The position numbers and the translations under genes are program-made. 64,000 nucleotides of DNA from an uncultured Eubacteriales bacterium (lineage in GTDB: Bacteria; Bacillota; Clostridia; Oscillospirales; CAG-272). Below, one piece after another: positions 32,666-40,867 of this stretch. Location: assembly GCA_934476315.1 (NCBI GenBank), contig CAKSNQ010000003.1:1-64000 (forward strand). Direction: 5' to 3'. The first letter of the stretch is position 1; each line of letters starts with the position of its first letter. The notes beneath the pieces were generated by a model, which was not told the DNA's origin, made no database searches, and saw only the letters and a program-made list of their open reading frames with translations.

Positions 32666-33997
32666 ATGAGTAAATCCATTATCGCCATCGTCGGCAGACC
32701 GAACGTGGGCAAGAGTACCCTGTTCAACCGTCTGATCGGCGAGCGGCGTTCCATTGTCGAGGATACCCCCGGCGTGACGCGCGACCGTATCTACGGAGAA
32801 ACCGAATGGAACCGTCGCAGTCTGATTCTGATCGACACCGGAGGAATCGAACCGAAAACCGACGATGTGATTCTGTCGCAGATGCGTCGGCAGGCACAGA
32901 TCGCCATTGACACGGCGGACGTGATCGTCTTTCTGTGTGACGTGAGCACGGGCATGACGGCGGCTGACCGGGACATTGCCATTATGCTCAAAAAGAGCGG
33001 CAAGCCCATCGTGCCCTGCATCAATAAGTGCGACCGCGTGGGCGAGCCGCCGCTGACTTTCTATGAGTTTTACGAGCTGGGCTTTGACGTTGACCCCGTG
33101 GCGGTCTCCTCGGTGCACGGCGCGGGAACGGGTGACCTGCTCGACGCCTGCGTGGAACTGCTCCCGCCCGAGGACGGCGAGACCGTCGAGGACGATTCCA
33201 TCCACGTCGCGGTGATCGGTAAGCCCAACGCGGGCAAGTCCTCCATCATCAATCGCTTTGTCGGGGAAAACCGCATGATCGTTTCCAACATCGCCGGCAC
33301 GACGCGCGACAGCGTGGATACGCTGGTGGAAAACGAAAACGGACGGTTCACCTTTATTGACACCGCGGGCATCCGCCGCTCCTCCAAGATCAACGATAAA
33401 ATCGAAAAATACAGCGTCCTCCGCGCACATATGGCGGTCGAGCGGGCGGATGTCTGCCTCATTATGATCGACGCGACCGAGGGCGTCACCGAGCAGGACG
33501 AAAAGATTGCCGGCATCGCGCACGAGGCGGGGAAGGCGAGCATCATCGTCGTCAATAAATGGGACCTGGTCGAGAAGGACAGCAAAACGACCAAAACCTT
33601 TACCGACCGCATCCGTACCGCGCTTGCTTATATGCCGTATGCCCCGATCATCTTCGTGTCCGCACTGACCGGACAACGCCTGCCCAATATCTTCCGTCTG
33701 ATCGCCCGCGTCAACGAGCAACGCAACCTGCGCGTCACCACGGGCGTGCTCAATGAGGTCCTCAGTGCGGCGACCATGCGCGTTCAGCCGCCGAGCGATA
33801 AGGGAAAACGGCTCAAAATCTACTACATGACGCAAAATGCCGTGGCACCGCCGACCTTTGTGCTGTTCTGCAATTCGGTGGAGCTGTTCCATTTTTCCTA
33901 CCAGCGTTATATCGAAAACTGCCTGCGCGAGACTTTTGGATTTGAGGGGACGCCGATCCGTATGATCGTCAAGCAAAAGGGCGATACTTCTACCTGA
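32666..33997 (+). CDS. der: Ribosome biogenesis GTPase Der (EngA)
   Basis: Double-GTPase needed for late 50S assembly. The 443-aa protein has two G domains: GRPNVGKSTLFNRL near the start with DTGGIE, and GKPNAGKSSIINRF near 181 with DTAGIRR. G4 motifs are NKCD and NKWD, with a C-terminal KH-like domain. Length is typical. Start ATG 32666 has GAGG 7 nt upstream. A small GAAAG/CTTTC hairpin element lies about 30-40 nt upstream and recurs before the gene at 40060. Confidence 0.97.
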   Translation: MSKSIIAIVGRPNVGKSTLFNRLIGERRSIVEDTPGVTRDRIYGETEWNRRSLILIDTGGIEPKTDDVILSQMRRQAQIAIDTADVIVFLCDVSTGMTAADRDIAIMLKKSGKPIVPCINKCDRVGEPPLTFYEFYELGFDVDPVAVSSVHGAGTGDLLDACVELLPPEDGETVEDDSIHVAVIGKPNAGKSSIINRFVGENRMIVSNIAGTTRDSVDTLVENENGRFTFIDTAGIRRSSKINDKIEKYSVLRAHMAVERADVCLIMIDATEGVTEQDEKIAGIAHEAGKASIIVVNKWDLVEKDSKTTKTFTDRIRTALAYMPYAPIIFVSALTGQRLPNIFRLIARVNEQRNLRVTTGVLNEVLSAATMRVQPPSDKGKRLKIYYMTQNAVAPPTFVLFCNSVELFHFSYQRYIENCLRETFGFEGTPIRMIVKQKGDTST

Positions 33998-34011
33998 CGG
34001 AGGACTCTTGT

Positions 34012-35280
34012 ATGTTGGTCGATCACGTAAAAATTGAGATCAAAGCCGGGGACGGCGGCAACGGCGCCATCGCCTTTCACCGCGAGAAATACGTCGCGGC
34101 GGGCGGTCCGGACGGCGGCGACGGCGGACGCGGCGGAAACATCGTGTTCCGCGTGGACGAGGGGGTCAATACGCTTCTCGCGTACCGCTATCGTCATAAA
34201 TTCGTCGCGGCAAACGGCGGCAACGGCGCCGGGGACAAGTTTCACGGCGCGTCGGCGGATGACCTGATTATCCCCGTGCCGCGCGGCACGCTTATCAAGG
34301 ACGCCGAAACGGGCGCGGTCATCCACGACATGTCGGACGGCGAGGATTTTATTGCCTGCCGCGGCGGTCGCGGCGGATGGGGCAACCGCCATTTCGCGAC
34401 GCCGACCCGCCAGGTACCCATGTTCGCCAAAAACGGTACCAAGGGCGAGGCGAAAACCGTCCTGCTGGAGCTGAAAATGCTCGCCGACGTGGGGCTGATC
34501 GGCTACCCGAGCGTGGGAAAATCGTCGATTCTTGCCAAGATCAGCGCGGCACGTCCAAAAATTGCCGACTATCACTTCACCACCCTCTCCCCGAACCTCG
34601 GCGTCGTGCGCGTTCACGACGAGCAGGGCTTCGTTGCCGCGGATATTCCCGGACTGATCGAGGGAGCCGCCGACGGCGCGGGGCTGGGACATGACTTTTT
34701 GCGCCACGTGGATCGGTGCCGTCTCCTCCTCCATGTCGTGGACATTTCCTGCTTCGAGGGCAGAGACCCCGTGGAGGACATCCGTACCATCAACCGCGAG
34801 CTGGAGCGTTACAGCCCGATGCTCGCCCGCCGCCCGCAGATCATCGTTGCCAACAAGGTGGACGCGCTGGATCGCTCGGTGGTGGACATCGACGCGTTTG
34901 AAGCGTTCGTCCGGGAAAACGGCTGGGAGCTGATGTACGTCTCCGCCGCGACGGGCGAGGGCATCCGCGCCATGATCGAGCGTGTTTATGAGCGCCTCCG
35001 GACCCTGCCGCCCATCCTCATCTACGAGAGCGAGGTGACGGAGGAGACGCCGGTGGAGGGCAAGCAGACCGAGATCCGCCGCGAGGGGGACAAGTTTGTT
35101 GTCGAGGGCAAGTGGCTGTATAATCTGATGAATCAGGTCAACTTCGACGACTACGAGTCACTGTCCTATTTCCAGCGCGTGCTCCTGAAGAGCGGCGTGT
35201 TTGAACAGCTTGAGGCGGCGGGGTGCCGCGACGGAGATACAGTCTCCATTTACGATTTTGAATTTGATTACATTAAATAA
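34012..35280 (+). CDS. obg: GTPase Obg (CgtA)
   Basis: GTPase linked to 50S assembly, stress and sporulation control. The 422-aa protein shows the Gly-rich Obg fold (GDGGNGAIAFHREKYVAAGG), the G domain (GYPSVGKSSILAKI, DIPGLIEGA, NKVD), and a C-terminal OCT domain (about 345-422) found in Gram-positive Obg. GGAGG lies 8 nt before ATG 34012; it follows der by 14 bp. Confidence 0.97.
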   Translation: MLVDHVKIEIKAGDGGNGAIAFHREKYVAAGGPDGGDGGRGGNIVFRVDEGVNTLLAYRYRHKFVAANGGNGAGDKFHGASADDLIIPVPRGTLIKDAETGAVIHDMSDGEDFIACRGGRGGWGNRHFATPTRQVPMFAKNGTKGEAKTVLLELKMLADVGLIGYPSVGKSSILAKISAARPKIADYHFTTLSPNLGVVRVHDEQGFVAADIPGLIEGAADGAGLGHDFLRHVDRCRLLLHVVDISCFEGRDPVEDIRTINRELERYSPMLARRPQIIVANKVDALDRSVVDIDAFEAFVRENGWELMYVSAATGEGIRAMIERVYERLRTLPPILIYESEVTEETPVEGKQTEIRREGDKFVVEGKWLYNLMNQVNFDDYESLSYFQRVLLKSGVFEQLEAAGCRDGDTVSIYDFEFDYIK

Positions 35281-35295
35281 AGGGGTAGCGGCATC

Positions 35296-35868
35296 ATGAA
35301 CATTTGGCACGATATGGACCCGGAAGCCATCCGACCGAGAGATTTTTCCGCCGTGATTGAGATTCCGAAGGGGAGCCAGTGCAAGTACGAGCTGGATAAG
35401 CACACGGGGCTTTTGCGTCTGGATCGCGTGCTGTACACCTCGACGCACTATCCCGCCAATTACGGATTCATCCCCCGTACCTACGCGGACGACGGCGACC
35501 CGCTGGACGTGTTGGTGCTGTGCAGTATGACGCTGTACCCCATGACGTTGGTGCGCGTTTACCCGATCGGCGTGATGCGCATGATCGACGGCGGAAAGCT
35601 GGACGATAAGGTCATCGCCGTCCCGTTCTCCGATCCGTCTTACCACGGAATCACTGACATCGACGAGCTGCCGCCGCATATTTTCGATGAAATTATGCAC
35701 TTTTTCAGCGTTTATAAGCAGCTGGAAAACAAGCAGACGGCGGTCAAGGAGCTGTTCGGTCACGAGGAGGCGGGGGAGATCGTCGCGCAGGCGATCGAAA
35801 ACTACGAGCGCTGTTTCGGACAAGGGCGCAGTGCAAACGGTTGCGAGAGCACCGGAGCGGGGAAGTAA
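35296..35868 (+). CDS. ppa: Inorganic pyrophosphatase, family I
   Basis: Hydrolyses pyrophosphate to phosphate and so drives biosynthesis. The 190-aa protein has EIPKGSQCKYELDKHTGLLR, the YPANYGFIPRTYADDGDPLDVLVL block with metal-binding Asp residues, and the acidic GVMRMIDGGKLDDKVIAV segment, all diagnostic of soluble family I enzymes. It lies 15 bp after obg. Its terminator at 35893-35929 doubles as part of the next promoter. Confidence 0.95.
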   Translation: MNIWHDMDPEAIRPRDFSAVIEIPKGSQCKYELDKHTGLLRLDRVLYTSTHYPANYGFIPRTYADDGDPLDVLVLCSMTLYPMTLVRVYPIGVMRMIDGGKLDDKVIAVPFSDPSYHGITDIDELPPHIFDEIMHFFSVYKQLENKQTAVKELFGHEEAGEIVAQAIENYERCFGQGRSANGCESTGAGK

Positions 35869-35892
35869 CCGCGCTCCCGGGCGCAACAGAAT

Positions 35893-35929
35893 AAAAAATA
35901 CCGCGGTGGACTGCCGCGGTATATTTTTT
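35893..35929 (+). terminator. ppa terminator overlapping the sipL-like promoter
   Basis: AAAAAATACCGCGG pairs with CCGCGGTAT plus a T6 run. The last arm and T-run include GTATATT, the -35 of the next promoter. Confidence 0.85.
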
Positions 35930-35947
35930 GCCTCCCCCTCATAGAAT
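35919..35947 (+). promoter_or_regulatory. Sigma-E-type promoter of the sipL-like gene
   Basis: GTATATT (35919-35925), exactly 14 bp, CATAGAAT (35940-35947). This fits the mother-cell sigma-E pattern with one mismatch in the -10. The start codon is 40 bp downstream. In Clostridioides difficile sipL is sigma-E controlled (family knowledge). Confidence 0.7.
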
Positions 35948-35987
35948 GTAGCGAAAAATTCTGTTGAGACAGGGAAGGAGAGCGAAA

Positions 35988-37574
35988 ATGGAAAACAGAA
36001 ACGGAATGGGCACGGCAGAGGAGCGCGGCGTCTTGCGGTTTCAGCTGCCGATATGCGATCGCACGCTGACAAACGAGGTCAGTGAGGAGGTGTCCCTGCC
36101 GGATTACCAACCGGAGATCAAACGCCTTCTGCGCGTCAGCGCGACGGTACAGCCCGCCAATCGCTATGTGGGTGGCGGCGCGGTGGAATTTTCGGGAACG
36201 GTGGACTACTGCATCCTTTACGCGGGAAACGATGGGCAAATGTACTGTTTCCCGACGACCAGCGACTACTCATTCCGGGTGCCGCTGGAGGCGGAAACGG
36301 CGTTTGACCTCAATGACGGGCTGGTCGCCTACGTCGAAAGCGAGCCGGAATCGGTGATTACCCGGGTCGGCGGACCGCGCCGCATGAGCGTGAAATGCCG
36401 CCTGCGCTCCCGCGTGTGCGTGTACGGGAGCTTTGTCGCCGAGGAAAAGCGGCGGGACGGCGAGAGCGCGGCACGGGAGGAGCGGTTGCTCCGCGAGAGC
36501 GAGGGGGCGGTCTGCGCCTATGGTATCAGCGAGCCGCAGACCGTGCAGGATGAAATTCTTCTGGAGCACGAGGACGGCGCACCCGACGCGTGGCGCATCA
36601 TCAGCGGCGAGGCGCAGGTGCAGATAAACGAAGTTATGTGCGGAAACGGCAGGGTCAACTGCCGCGGGGACGTCGTGGTCAAGTTACTCATGCAAAAGGA
36701 GGCGACGTTGGAAGAAGCCGCCGCGTTACCAACGACCGTCCTGCGTAAGTTGCCGTTTTCGGGAGAGATTCCGATGGACGGCGCGGCGATCAACGGCGAG
36801 GCGGTCGCAACGGGAAGCTGTACGCGGTTGGACCTGACGCTGGAGGAGGGTCGGGTGCTGTGCGACGCGGAAATCGTCCTTGAGGCGAGAAGCCAGCGTC
36901 AGGATCGCGTCCCGTATACGGCGGATTGGTACGCGCAGGGGCACGAGAGCGATTGCACCATGGTGGAATACGCGCTTCCGTCCGCGGTGCGGTGCGTCAA
37001 CGGCAACCTGACGCAGAGCGAAGCGCGCCCGCTGGAGGAGGTCGGTATTCCGGCATCGGCGCGCCCCGTAGACACGGCGGGGAGCGCCACGGTCGAGGGC
37101 GTGGAGATTGCCAAGAACCGGGTGGTTGTGACGGGAAAGTGCCGGTATTCCATGATTCTCGCGGATGGCGGGGACATGAGCGCCAAGGAGGTGGATATGC
37201 CGTTCCGCTATACGGCGGACGGAGTTTTCCACACCGACGGACCGCTTTCTTACGAAGCGCAGGCGCAGGTCATGACGGCGCGGGCGCGGATGGACGGCGA
37301 GCGGCTGGCGGTGGACGCTGAGCTTACGATCGCTCTGCGGCTGTGGGAGGTTCGCCCGGTGCAGATGGTGGGCGAGGTACATGTCGGGGAGGAAGTTCGT
37401 GTTCCGTCGGGACAGGTGCGGCTTCGCTACCCGGCGGCGGATGAAACCTTGTGGGATGTTGCCAAGCAATATCACGTGAGCACGGCGTCGCTGATGGAGA
37501 AAAATCACCTGGACGGAGCCGGACGTGCGGACGACGGAAAATCCCTGACGGGCGTCAGCGTTCTTGTTTTGTGA
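35988..37574 (+). CDS. sipL: SipL-like spore coat morphogenesis protein (DUF3794 repeats plus LysM)
   Basis: 528-aa protein related to C. difficile SipL, which joins SpoIVA to build the coat basement layer. DUF3794-type repeats are visible: VSEEVSLPDYQPEIKRLLRV near the start with GTVDYCILYAG, a second around IISGEAQVQINEVMCGNGR with VVVKLLM, and a third around IAKNRVVVTGKCRYSMILA. The C terminus has a LysM motif (YPAADETLWDVAKQYHVSTA). No signal peptide, fitting a mother-cell cytoplasmic protein. AAGGAG lies 7 nt before ATG 35988, and a sigma-E-like promoter precedes it. Confidence 0.85.
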   Translation: MENRNGMGTAEERGVLRFQLPICDRTLTNEVSEEVSLPDYQPEIKRLLRVSATVQPANRYVGGGAVEFSGTVDYCILYAGNDGQMYCFPTTSDYSFRVPLEAETAFDLNDGLVAYVESEPESVITRVGGPRRMSVKCRLRSRVCVYGSFVAEEKRRDGESAAREERLLRESEGAVCAYGISEPQTVQDEILLEHEDGAPDAWRIISGEAQVQINEVMCGNGRVNCRGDVVVKLLMQKEATLEEAAALPTTVLRKLPFSGEIPMDGAAINGEAVATGSCTRLDLTLEEGRVLCDAEIVLEARSQRQDRVPYTADWYAQGHESDCTMVEYALPSAVRCVNGNLTQSEARPLEEVGIPASARPVDTAGSATVEGVEIAKNRVVVTGKCRYSMILADGGDMSAKEVDMPFRYTADGVFHTDGPLSYEAQAQVMTARARMDGERLAVDAELTIALRLWEVRPVQMVGEVHVGEEVRVPSGQVRLRYPAADETLWDVAKQYHVSTASLMEKNHLDGAGRADDGKSLTGVSVLVL

Positions 37575-37590
37575 CGGGGGCAGAATCTGT

Positions 37591-37619
37591 TTGACAAACT
37601 TTGGCGTTTGAGGTATAAT
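37591..37619 (+). promoter_or_regulatory. Consensus sigma-A promoter of the phosphopantetheinyl transferase gene
   Basis: TTGACA (37591-37596), 17 bp, TATAAT (37614-37619). The 96-bp direct repeat starts on the next base. Confidence 0.85.
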
Positions 37620-37840
37620 GAACGCGGGTGTAATTATCTGAATTTCATGCGCAAGCTGCCGCGTTCACGAGTTTGTCTCGTCGGGCGAAGCCCTCCGCCC
37701 CGCCCGCGGCGGGGACGCCAAACTCCGGAAGACAGTGGAAAGCCGAACGCGGGTGTAATTATCTGAATTTCATGCGCAAGCTGCCGCGTTCACGAGTTTG
37801 TCTCGTCGGGCGAAGCCCTCCGCCCCGCCCGCGGCGGGGA
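37620..37840 (+). repeat. Perfect 96-bp direct repeat in a leader
   Basis: 37620-37715 and 37745-37840 appear identical, with a 125-bp offset. Each copy holds an ACGAG/CTCGT hairpin and a CCGCCCGCGGCGGGG palindrome. The pair lies in the 5' leader of the gene at 37892 and has an in-frame ATG with no RBS. Confidence 0.9.
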
Positions 37841-37891
37841 GAGCCGCGGGTGCCAAGACGACCAATCAACGAAAATCAAGGAGAATCAAAC

Positions 37892-38614
37892 ATGCCGGAA
37901 ATATCCCGCATCCCTGTCATATTGATCCTGTGCCCGCTGTCCTGCCTGACGGATGAGATTCAGGCAAGACGGTTACTCATGCGGTTGGGCTATCCCGGCC
38001 GCGAGCTGGAACGGCTGGGAGCCATGCGCTCCGTATCTGCCCGACGGCAGAGTATCGCGGCGCGGTTGGCGGCGGCACGCGCCATGGCGGATTACATAAG
38101 TGCCGCCGAGGAGGAGTGTGACCCGCCGGATGCGGGAAGACTTGTCTGCATGGATCGCATGGACAACATTTCGATGTCTCCGCGCCTTGACTCGTGGCTC
38201 TCCATGTGGGAGCGGTCCGCAGAGGGAAAGCCCCGCGTCCGGAGGGCACCGTTCGACCTTTCCCTGTCACATACGGACCGGGCGGCGGTGTGTGCACTGA
38301 CGGTGAACAGGGGGTGGCAGATCGGGGTCGACATGGAATGTTTCACGCGCGCTCTGCCGACGTGGGAGCGACTTTCCGACCGTGTTTTGTCGGACCGGGA
38401 GCGCCTCAAGGTGCGCGATGCTCCTTCCTTCCTCAACGTTTGGACGCGCAAAGAAGCTATGGGGAAGGCGCTCGGGTGCGGGATGTTCTGTGCGCGCAAA
38501 CTGGATACAATGTCCTTGCCGGAGACGACTTTTTCTCACTTTGTGTGGGAGGACAGCGACATTACCGTATGCCTGATGCCGCAGACCGAGGCGGGGGAGA
38601 CCCGACCGCGGTAA
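37892..38614 (+). CDS. Sfp-type 4'-phosphopantetheinyl transferase
   Basis: Transfers phosphopantetheine from CoA to carrier-protein serines. The 240-aa protein has the family pattern: FDLSLSHTDRAAVCAL (121-136), IGVDMEC (144-150) with Mg-binding Asp and Glu, and VWTRKEAMGKALGCG (183-197). The N-terminal half is poorly conserved, as usual for Sfp members. AAGGAG lies 8 nt before ATG 37892. No polyketide or peptide synthase is visible here, so the target carrier is unknown. Confidence 0.82.
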   Translation: MPEISRIPVILILCPLSCLTDEIQARRLLMRLGYPGRELERLGAMRSVSARRQSIAARLAAARAMADYISAAEEECDPPDAGRLVCMDRMDNISMSPRLDSWLSMWERSAEGKPRVRRAPFDLSLSHTDRAAVCALTVNRGWQIGVDMECFTRALPTWERLSDRVLSDRERLKVRDAPSFLNVWTRKEAMGKALGCGMFCARKLDTMSLPETTFSHFVWEDSDITVCLMPQTEAGETRPR

Positions 38615-38640
38615 AACCTTTTGAAAATGTGTAAATCAAC

Positions 38641-38679
38641 AAATCCTCCGTAAAGTCATGGGACTGTACGGAGGATTTT
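38641..38679 (+). terminator. Terminator after the phosphopantetheinyl transferase gene
   Basis: AAATCCTCCGTA pairs perfectly with TACGGAGGATTT around a 14-nt loop; T4 follows. Confidence 0.85.
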
Positions 38680-38727
38680 CCTGTATTGAGCGGAATTGCG
38701 GTCGTGGGTGATGCCTGATTGCCGATC

Positions 38728-38800
38728 GTCGGTTGTTGGTTGGCGGTTGGCGGTTGGCGGTCAGCGGTTATTAGTTATCAGTCGTCGATTGCCAATCGCC
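38728..38800 (+). repeat. Heptanucleotide tandem repeat, decaying
   Basis: Units such as GGTTGTT, GGTTGGC (three times), GGTCAGC, GGTTATT and AGTTATC run in 7-nt register, then decay. The rest of 38680-39016 shows no gene. Confidence 0.7.
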
Positions 38801-39016
38801 GTTCAGCTTTCATGAAAGCCGTGCGCGGTCGCCACTGATGAACGCCGACCGGCATCGGCTGCTATCGGATACCGCCGCAGTTTCTGCCGCGAGTGCCGCG
38901 GCGGTAAAACTTCGACTTCCGATTCAGGCACTCAATTTTCACAGCCTGCCGTTGACATTCCGACACATTTCGGGGTTCGACGACTTCCGCTTCACGCGCA
39001 AACCGCGCCGTCGGAA

Positions 39017-39811
39017 TTACTTGCGGTACATTTTGCCGACCACTCGTCCCGCGCACTGAACGTCGTTGAAGTCCGCCAAGGGAATGGGCGGGTACACCGG
39101 GTTGAGGGAGAGCAGACGGTCGCCGCCGAATTTCTTGAAGTAGCCCGCGCCGTCCAGAATGAAGATTCCCAGCTCGCCGACCTCCACCGTCTCGCAGTTC
39201 TGCACCAGCAGAATGTCGCCGTCATGAAACTTCGGTTCCATACTGCTGCCGCTGATGCGCAGGGCAAAGTCGGCGTCGCGCGTTTTGTCGGTGTCGGGAA
39301 TGCGGATCACCTCCGCGCTCTCGTCCCCAAGGTCAATGCCCGTTCCGGCAGAAACCGGCATGTCGTACAAAGGAATGGCACGGCGCGCCATTCCGGCCGC
39401 GGCGCGGGCTTTCTCCGGGACCGGAAGCACCTTTGCGCGGGGCATCGGGGCAGGCAGGGAGTTGTCGCCCGGCTCGGTCAGCGTCCGTTCGCGCTCCTTG
39501 TCCAGTACCAGCAGGGTCAGCTCGCGCCCGTGTCGGTCAAGCTGACGGAAATTTTCGACCAGCCGGATTTCCTGCGCGGTGAGGGTGTAATTGTTCGTGT
39601 TTTCGGGATTGCCGCTGATGAGGTAATCCAGCGAGCAGTCCAGCGCCTGCGCGATGGCAACGATGTTGACCAGCTTCGGGGAATCGCTGATTCCCGCGAG
39701 AATTTTACTCAGCGTCCCCAGCGGGATGCCGGTCATCTCGGACAAGCGGTCGTTGGTGATTTTTCGCTCGCTCTTGAGCTGTTTGATCCGATCAATATAT
39801 GTGACAGCCAT
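39017..39811 (-). CDS. LexA-like regulator: XRE helix-turn-helix plus S24 peptidase
   Basis: 264-aa repressor, probably self-cleaving. The N terminus (about 5-65) is an XRE helix-turn-helix (RLSEMTGIPLGTLSKILAGI). A linker follows, then a LexA/CI peptidase S24 domain (about 145-262) with Ser190 in SGSSMEPKFHDGD and Lys226/227 in GAGYFKKFGG. An Ala-Gly at about 139-140 could be the cleavage site. No phage genes surround it. It is divergent from the 95-aa membrane protein, with repeated TCGGAATTT in both promoters. The RBS is GGAGGGC. Confidence 0.88.
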   Translation of the reverse strand: MAVTYIDRIKQLKSERKITNDRLSEMTGIPLGTLSKILAGISDSPKLVNIVAIAQALDCSLDYLISGNPENTNNYTLTAQEIRLVENFRQLDRHGRELTLLVLDKERERTLTEPGDNSLPAPMPRAKVLPVPEKARAAAGMARRAIPLYDMPVSAGTGIDLGDESAEVIRIPDTDKTRDADFALRISGSSMEPKFHDGDILLVQNCETVEVGELGIFILDGAGYFKKFGGDRLLSLNPVYPPIPLADFNDVQCAGRVVGKMYRK

Positions 39812-39851
39812 AAAGCCCTCCTGTTATAGCTTGATTTCCGATTCCGGCATA

Positions 39852-39880
39852 ATTATAGCATGGAAATTCCGATTTGTAAA
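39852..39880 (-). promoter_or_regulatory. Promoter of the S24 regulator with candidate operator
   Basis: Minus strand TTTACA (plus 39875-39880), 17 bp, TATAAT (plus 39852-39857). The spacer holds TCGGAATTTCC. Confidence 0.75.
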
Positions 39881-39920
39881 GCACATTTTCAAAATTTTTT
39901 CTGAAAAATGAAAAAAAGTG

Positions 39921-39949
39921 TTGACAAATTCCGAAAATGGTGTTATAAT
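39921..39949 (+). promoter_or_regulatory. Promoter of the 95-aa membrane protein with candidate operator
   Basis: TTGACA, 17 bp, TATAAT. On the minus strand its spacer reads TTTTCGGAATTTG, sharing TCGGAATTT with the divergent promoter. Confidence 0.8.
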
Positions 39950-40059
39950 GCGAATGTAAGATTCCAAAAGCGGAAAACAACGGTCGGGGAAGGTTTGGCG
40001 GTTTCCGTGAAATGTAAGAAAGGGAGCTTTCGCCGGGGCGGGAGCGAGGGAGCGTAAAG

Positions 40060-40347
40060 ATGAACGGGTATATGTCTTATGAAAACCGGACGAAGAGAAG
40101 CACCGCAGCGCGTGTTGCCGGACGGGTCGATCGCTTTTTGGAGTGTCTGTACGCCATTCTCAGTGCACTGGCGGGGGTGGTGAGCCGCCCGCAGACGCGG
40201 AAAATTTTCAAATGCGTCGTTGTGACCGTATGCTTTTTCGGATTTATCGGACTGTGCGGCGGGATTGAGCACGGCGCGATCGCCGCGGCGCCGGGCGTTG
40301 TGATGGCGCTGATGCTCATCTTTGTGGAGATTCTCTGTCTGCGATAA
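40060..40347 (+). CDS. Small two-helix membrane protein, unknown
   Basis: 95 aa. A basic, Arg-rich N terminus (about 1-30) is followed by two hydrophobic helices (about 57-72, CVVVTVCFFGFIGLCG, and 75-93, AIAAAPGVVMALMLIFVEIL). Family not recognised. A consensus promoter at 39921 and its divergent arrangement with a LexA-like regulator suggest it is the main target. It could be a stress-induced membrane or division-inhibitor protein, but that is speculative. A GAAAG/CTTTC hairpin element shared with the der leader lies about 30 nt upstream. Confidence 0.65.
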   Translation: MNGYMSYENRTKRSTAARVAGRVDRFLECLYAILSALAGVVSRPQTRKIFKCVVVTVCFFGFIGLCGGIEHGAIAAAPGVVMALMLIFVEILCLR

Positions 40348-40536
40348 CCGTTTTTCCCAAGGTGGTGCGCATAGGTCGCTCGGGCAGTCCGCACGGCGCG
40401 AGGACACGCGAGAAGCGTGGCGTTTGCCGACGCCGTTGGTGCCATGGCGAAAACGAACTGTGGAACGCGTGGTGTGCGCTGACCGTCGTCGGGGGAGTGT
40501 AAAGAAAATGAGATGCCAGGGAGGAAGAATCCCTCC

Positions 40537-40765
40537 CTAGGCGCTGATTTTCATGCGCCCGGCAGAAGAGTACGTGCGCCCCATGACGATGATAACAAAT
40601 GAATGAGACCATGATAAAGGGCACGACAATCGAGAAATAAAAAGAAAAGCGCAGAATCCCGCCCACGCCTCCGGGGGGACTTTTGCGCTTTTTCCGATGC
40701 CTGATTTTTTTGATTGTTGTGCGCCGATGCCGACCATGCCGACGCGCCGTATACGCCCTGAACAT
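40537..40765 (-). pseudogene. Possible frameshifted small membrane protein gene
   Basis: Two adjacent frames on the minus strand look like halves of one protein. One gives GGILRFSFYFSIVVPFIMVS (a membrane helix); the other gives VIIVMGRTYSSAGRMKISA and a stop. Removing one T from the ATTTG run (plus 40597-40599) would join them. A GGGAGGG...CCTCCC hairpin follows the stop directly. The start is unclear and no RBS is seen. It may be a real frameshift, an assembly error or chance. The rest of 40348-40867 shows no gene. Confidence 0.3.
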
Positions 40766-40867
40766 ATTTGTGTATGGCTTAGAATACCTTGACGAGTCCT
40801 GGACATATTCCGGGTGTGTCTTGTGCAAACATCGGATACGCCCGGCACAGCTTGTGCCCGGCAACGG

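Noticed and set aside
37673..37891. Upstream extension of the phosphopantetheinyl transferase through the direct repeat
   Set aside because: It would translate the repeat and palindromes; ATG 37892 has AAGGAG at the right distance.
39017..39811. Prophage marker
   Set aside because: The S24 regulator looks phage-like, but no integrase, structural or replication genes lie near it.
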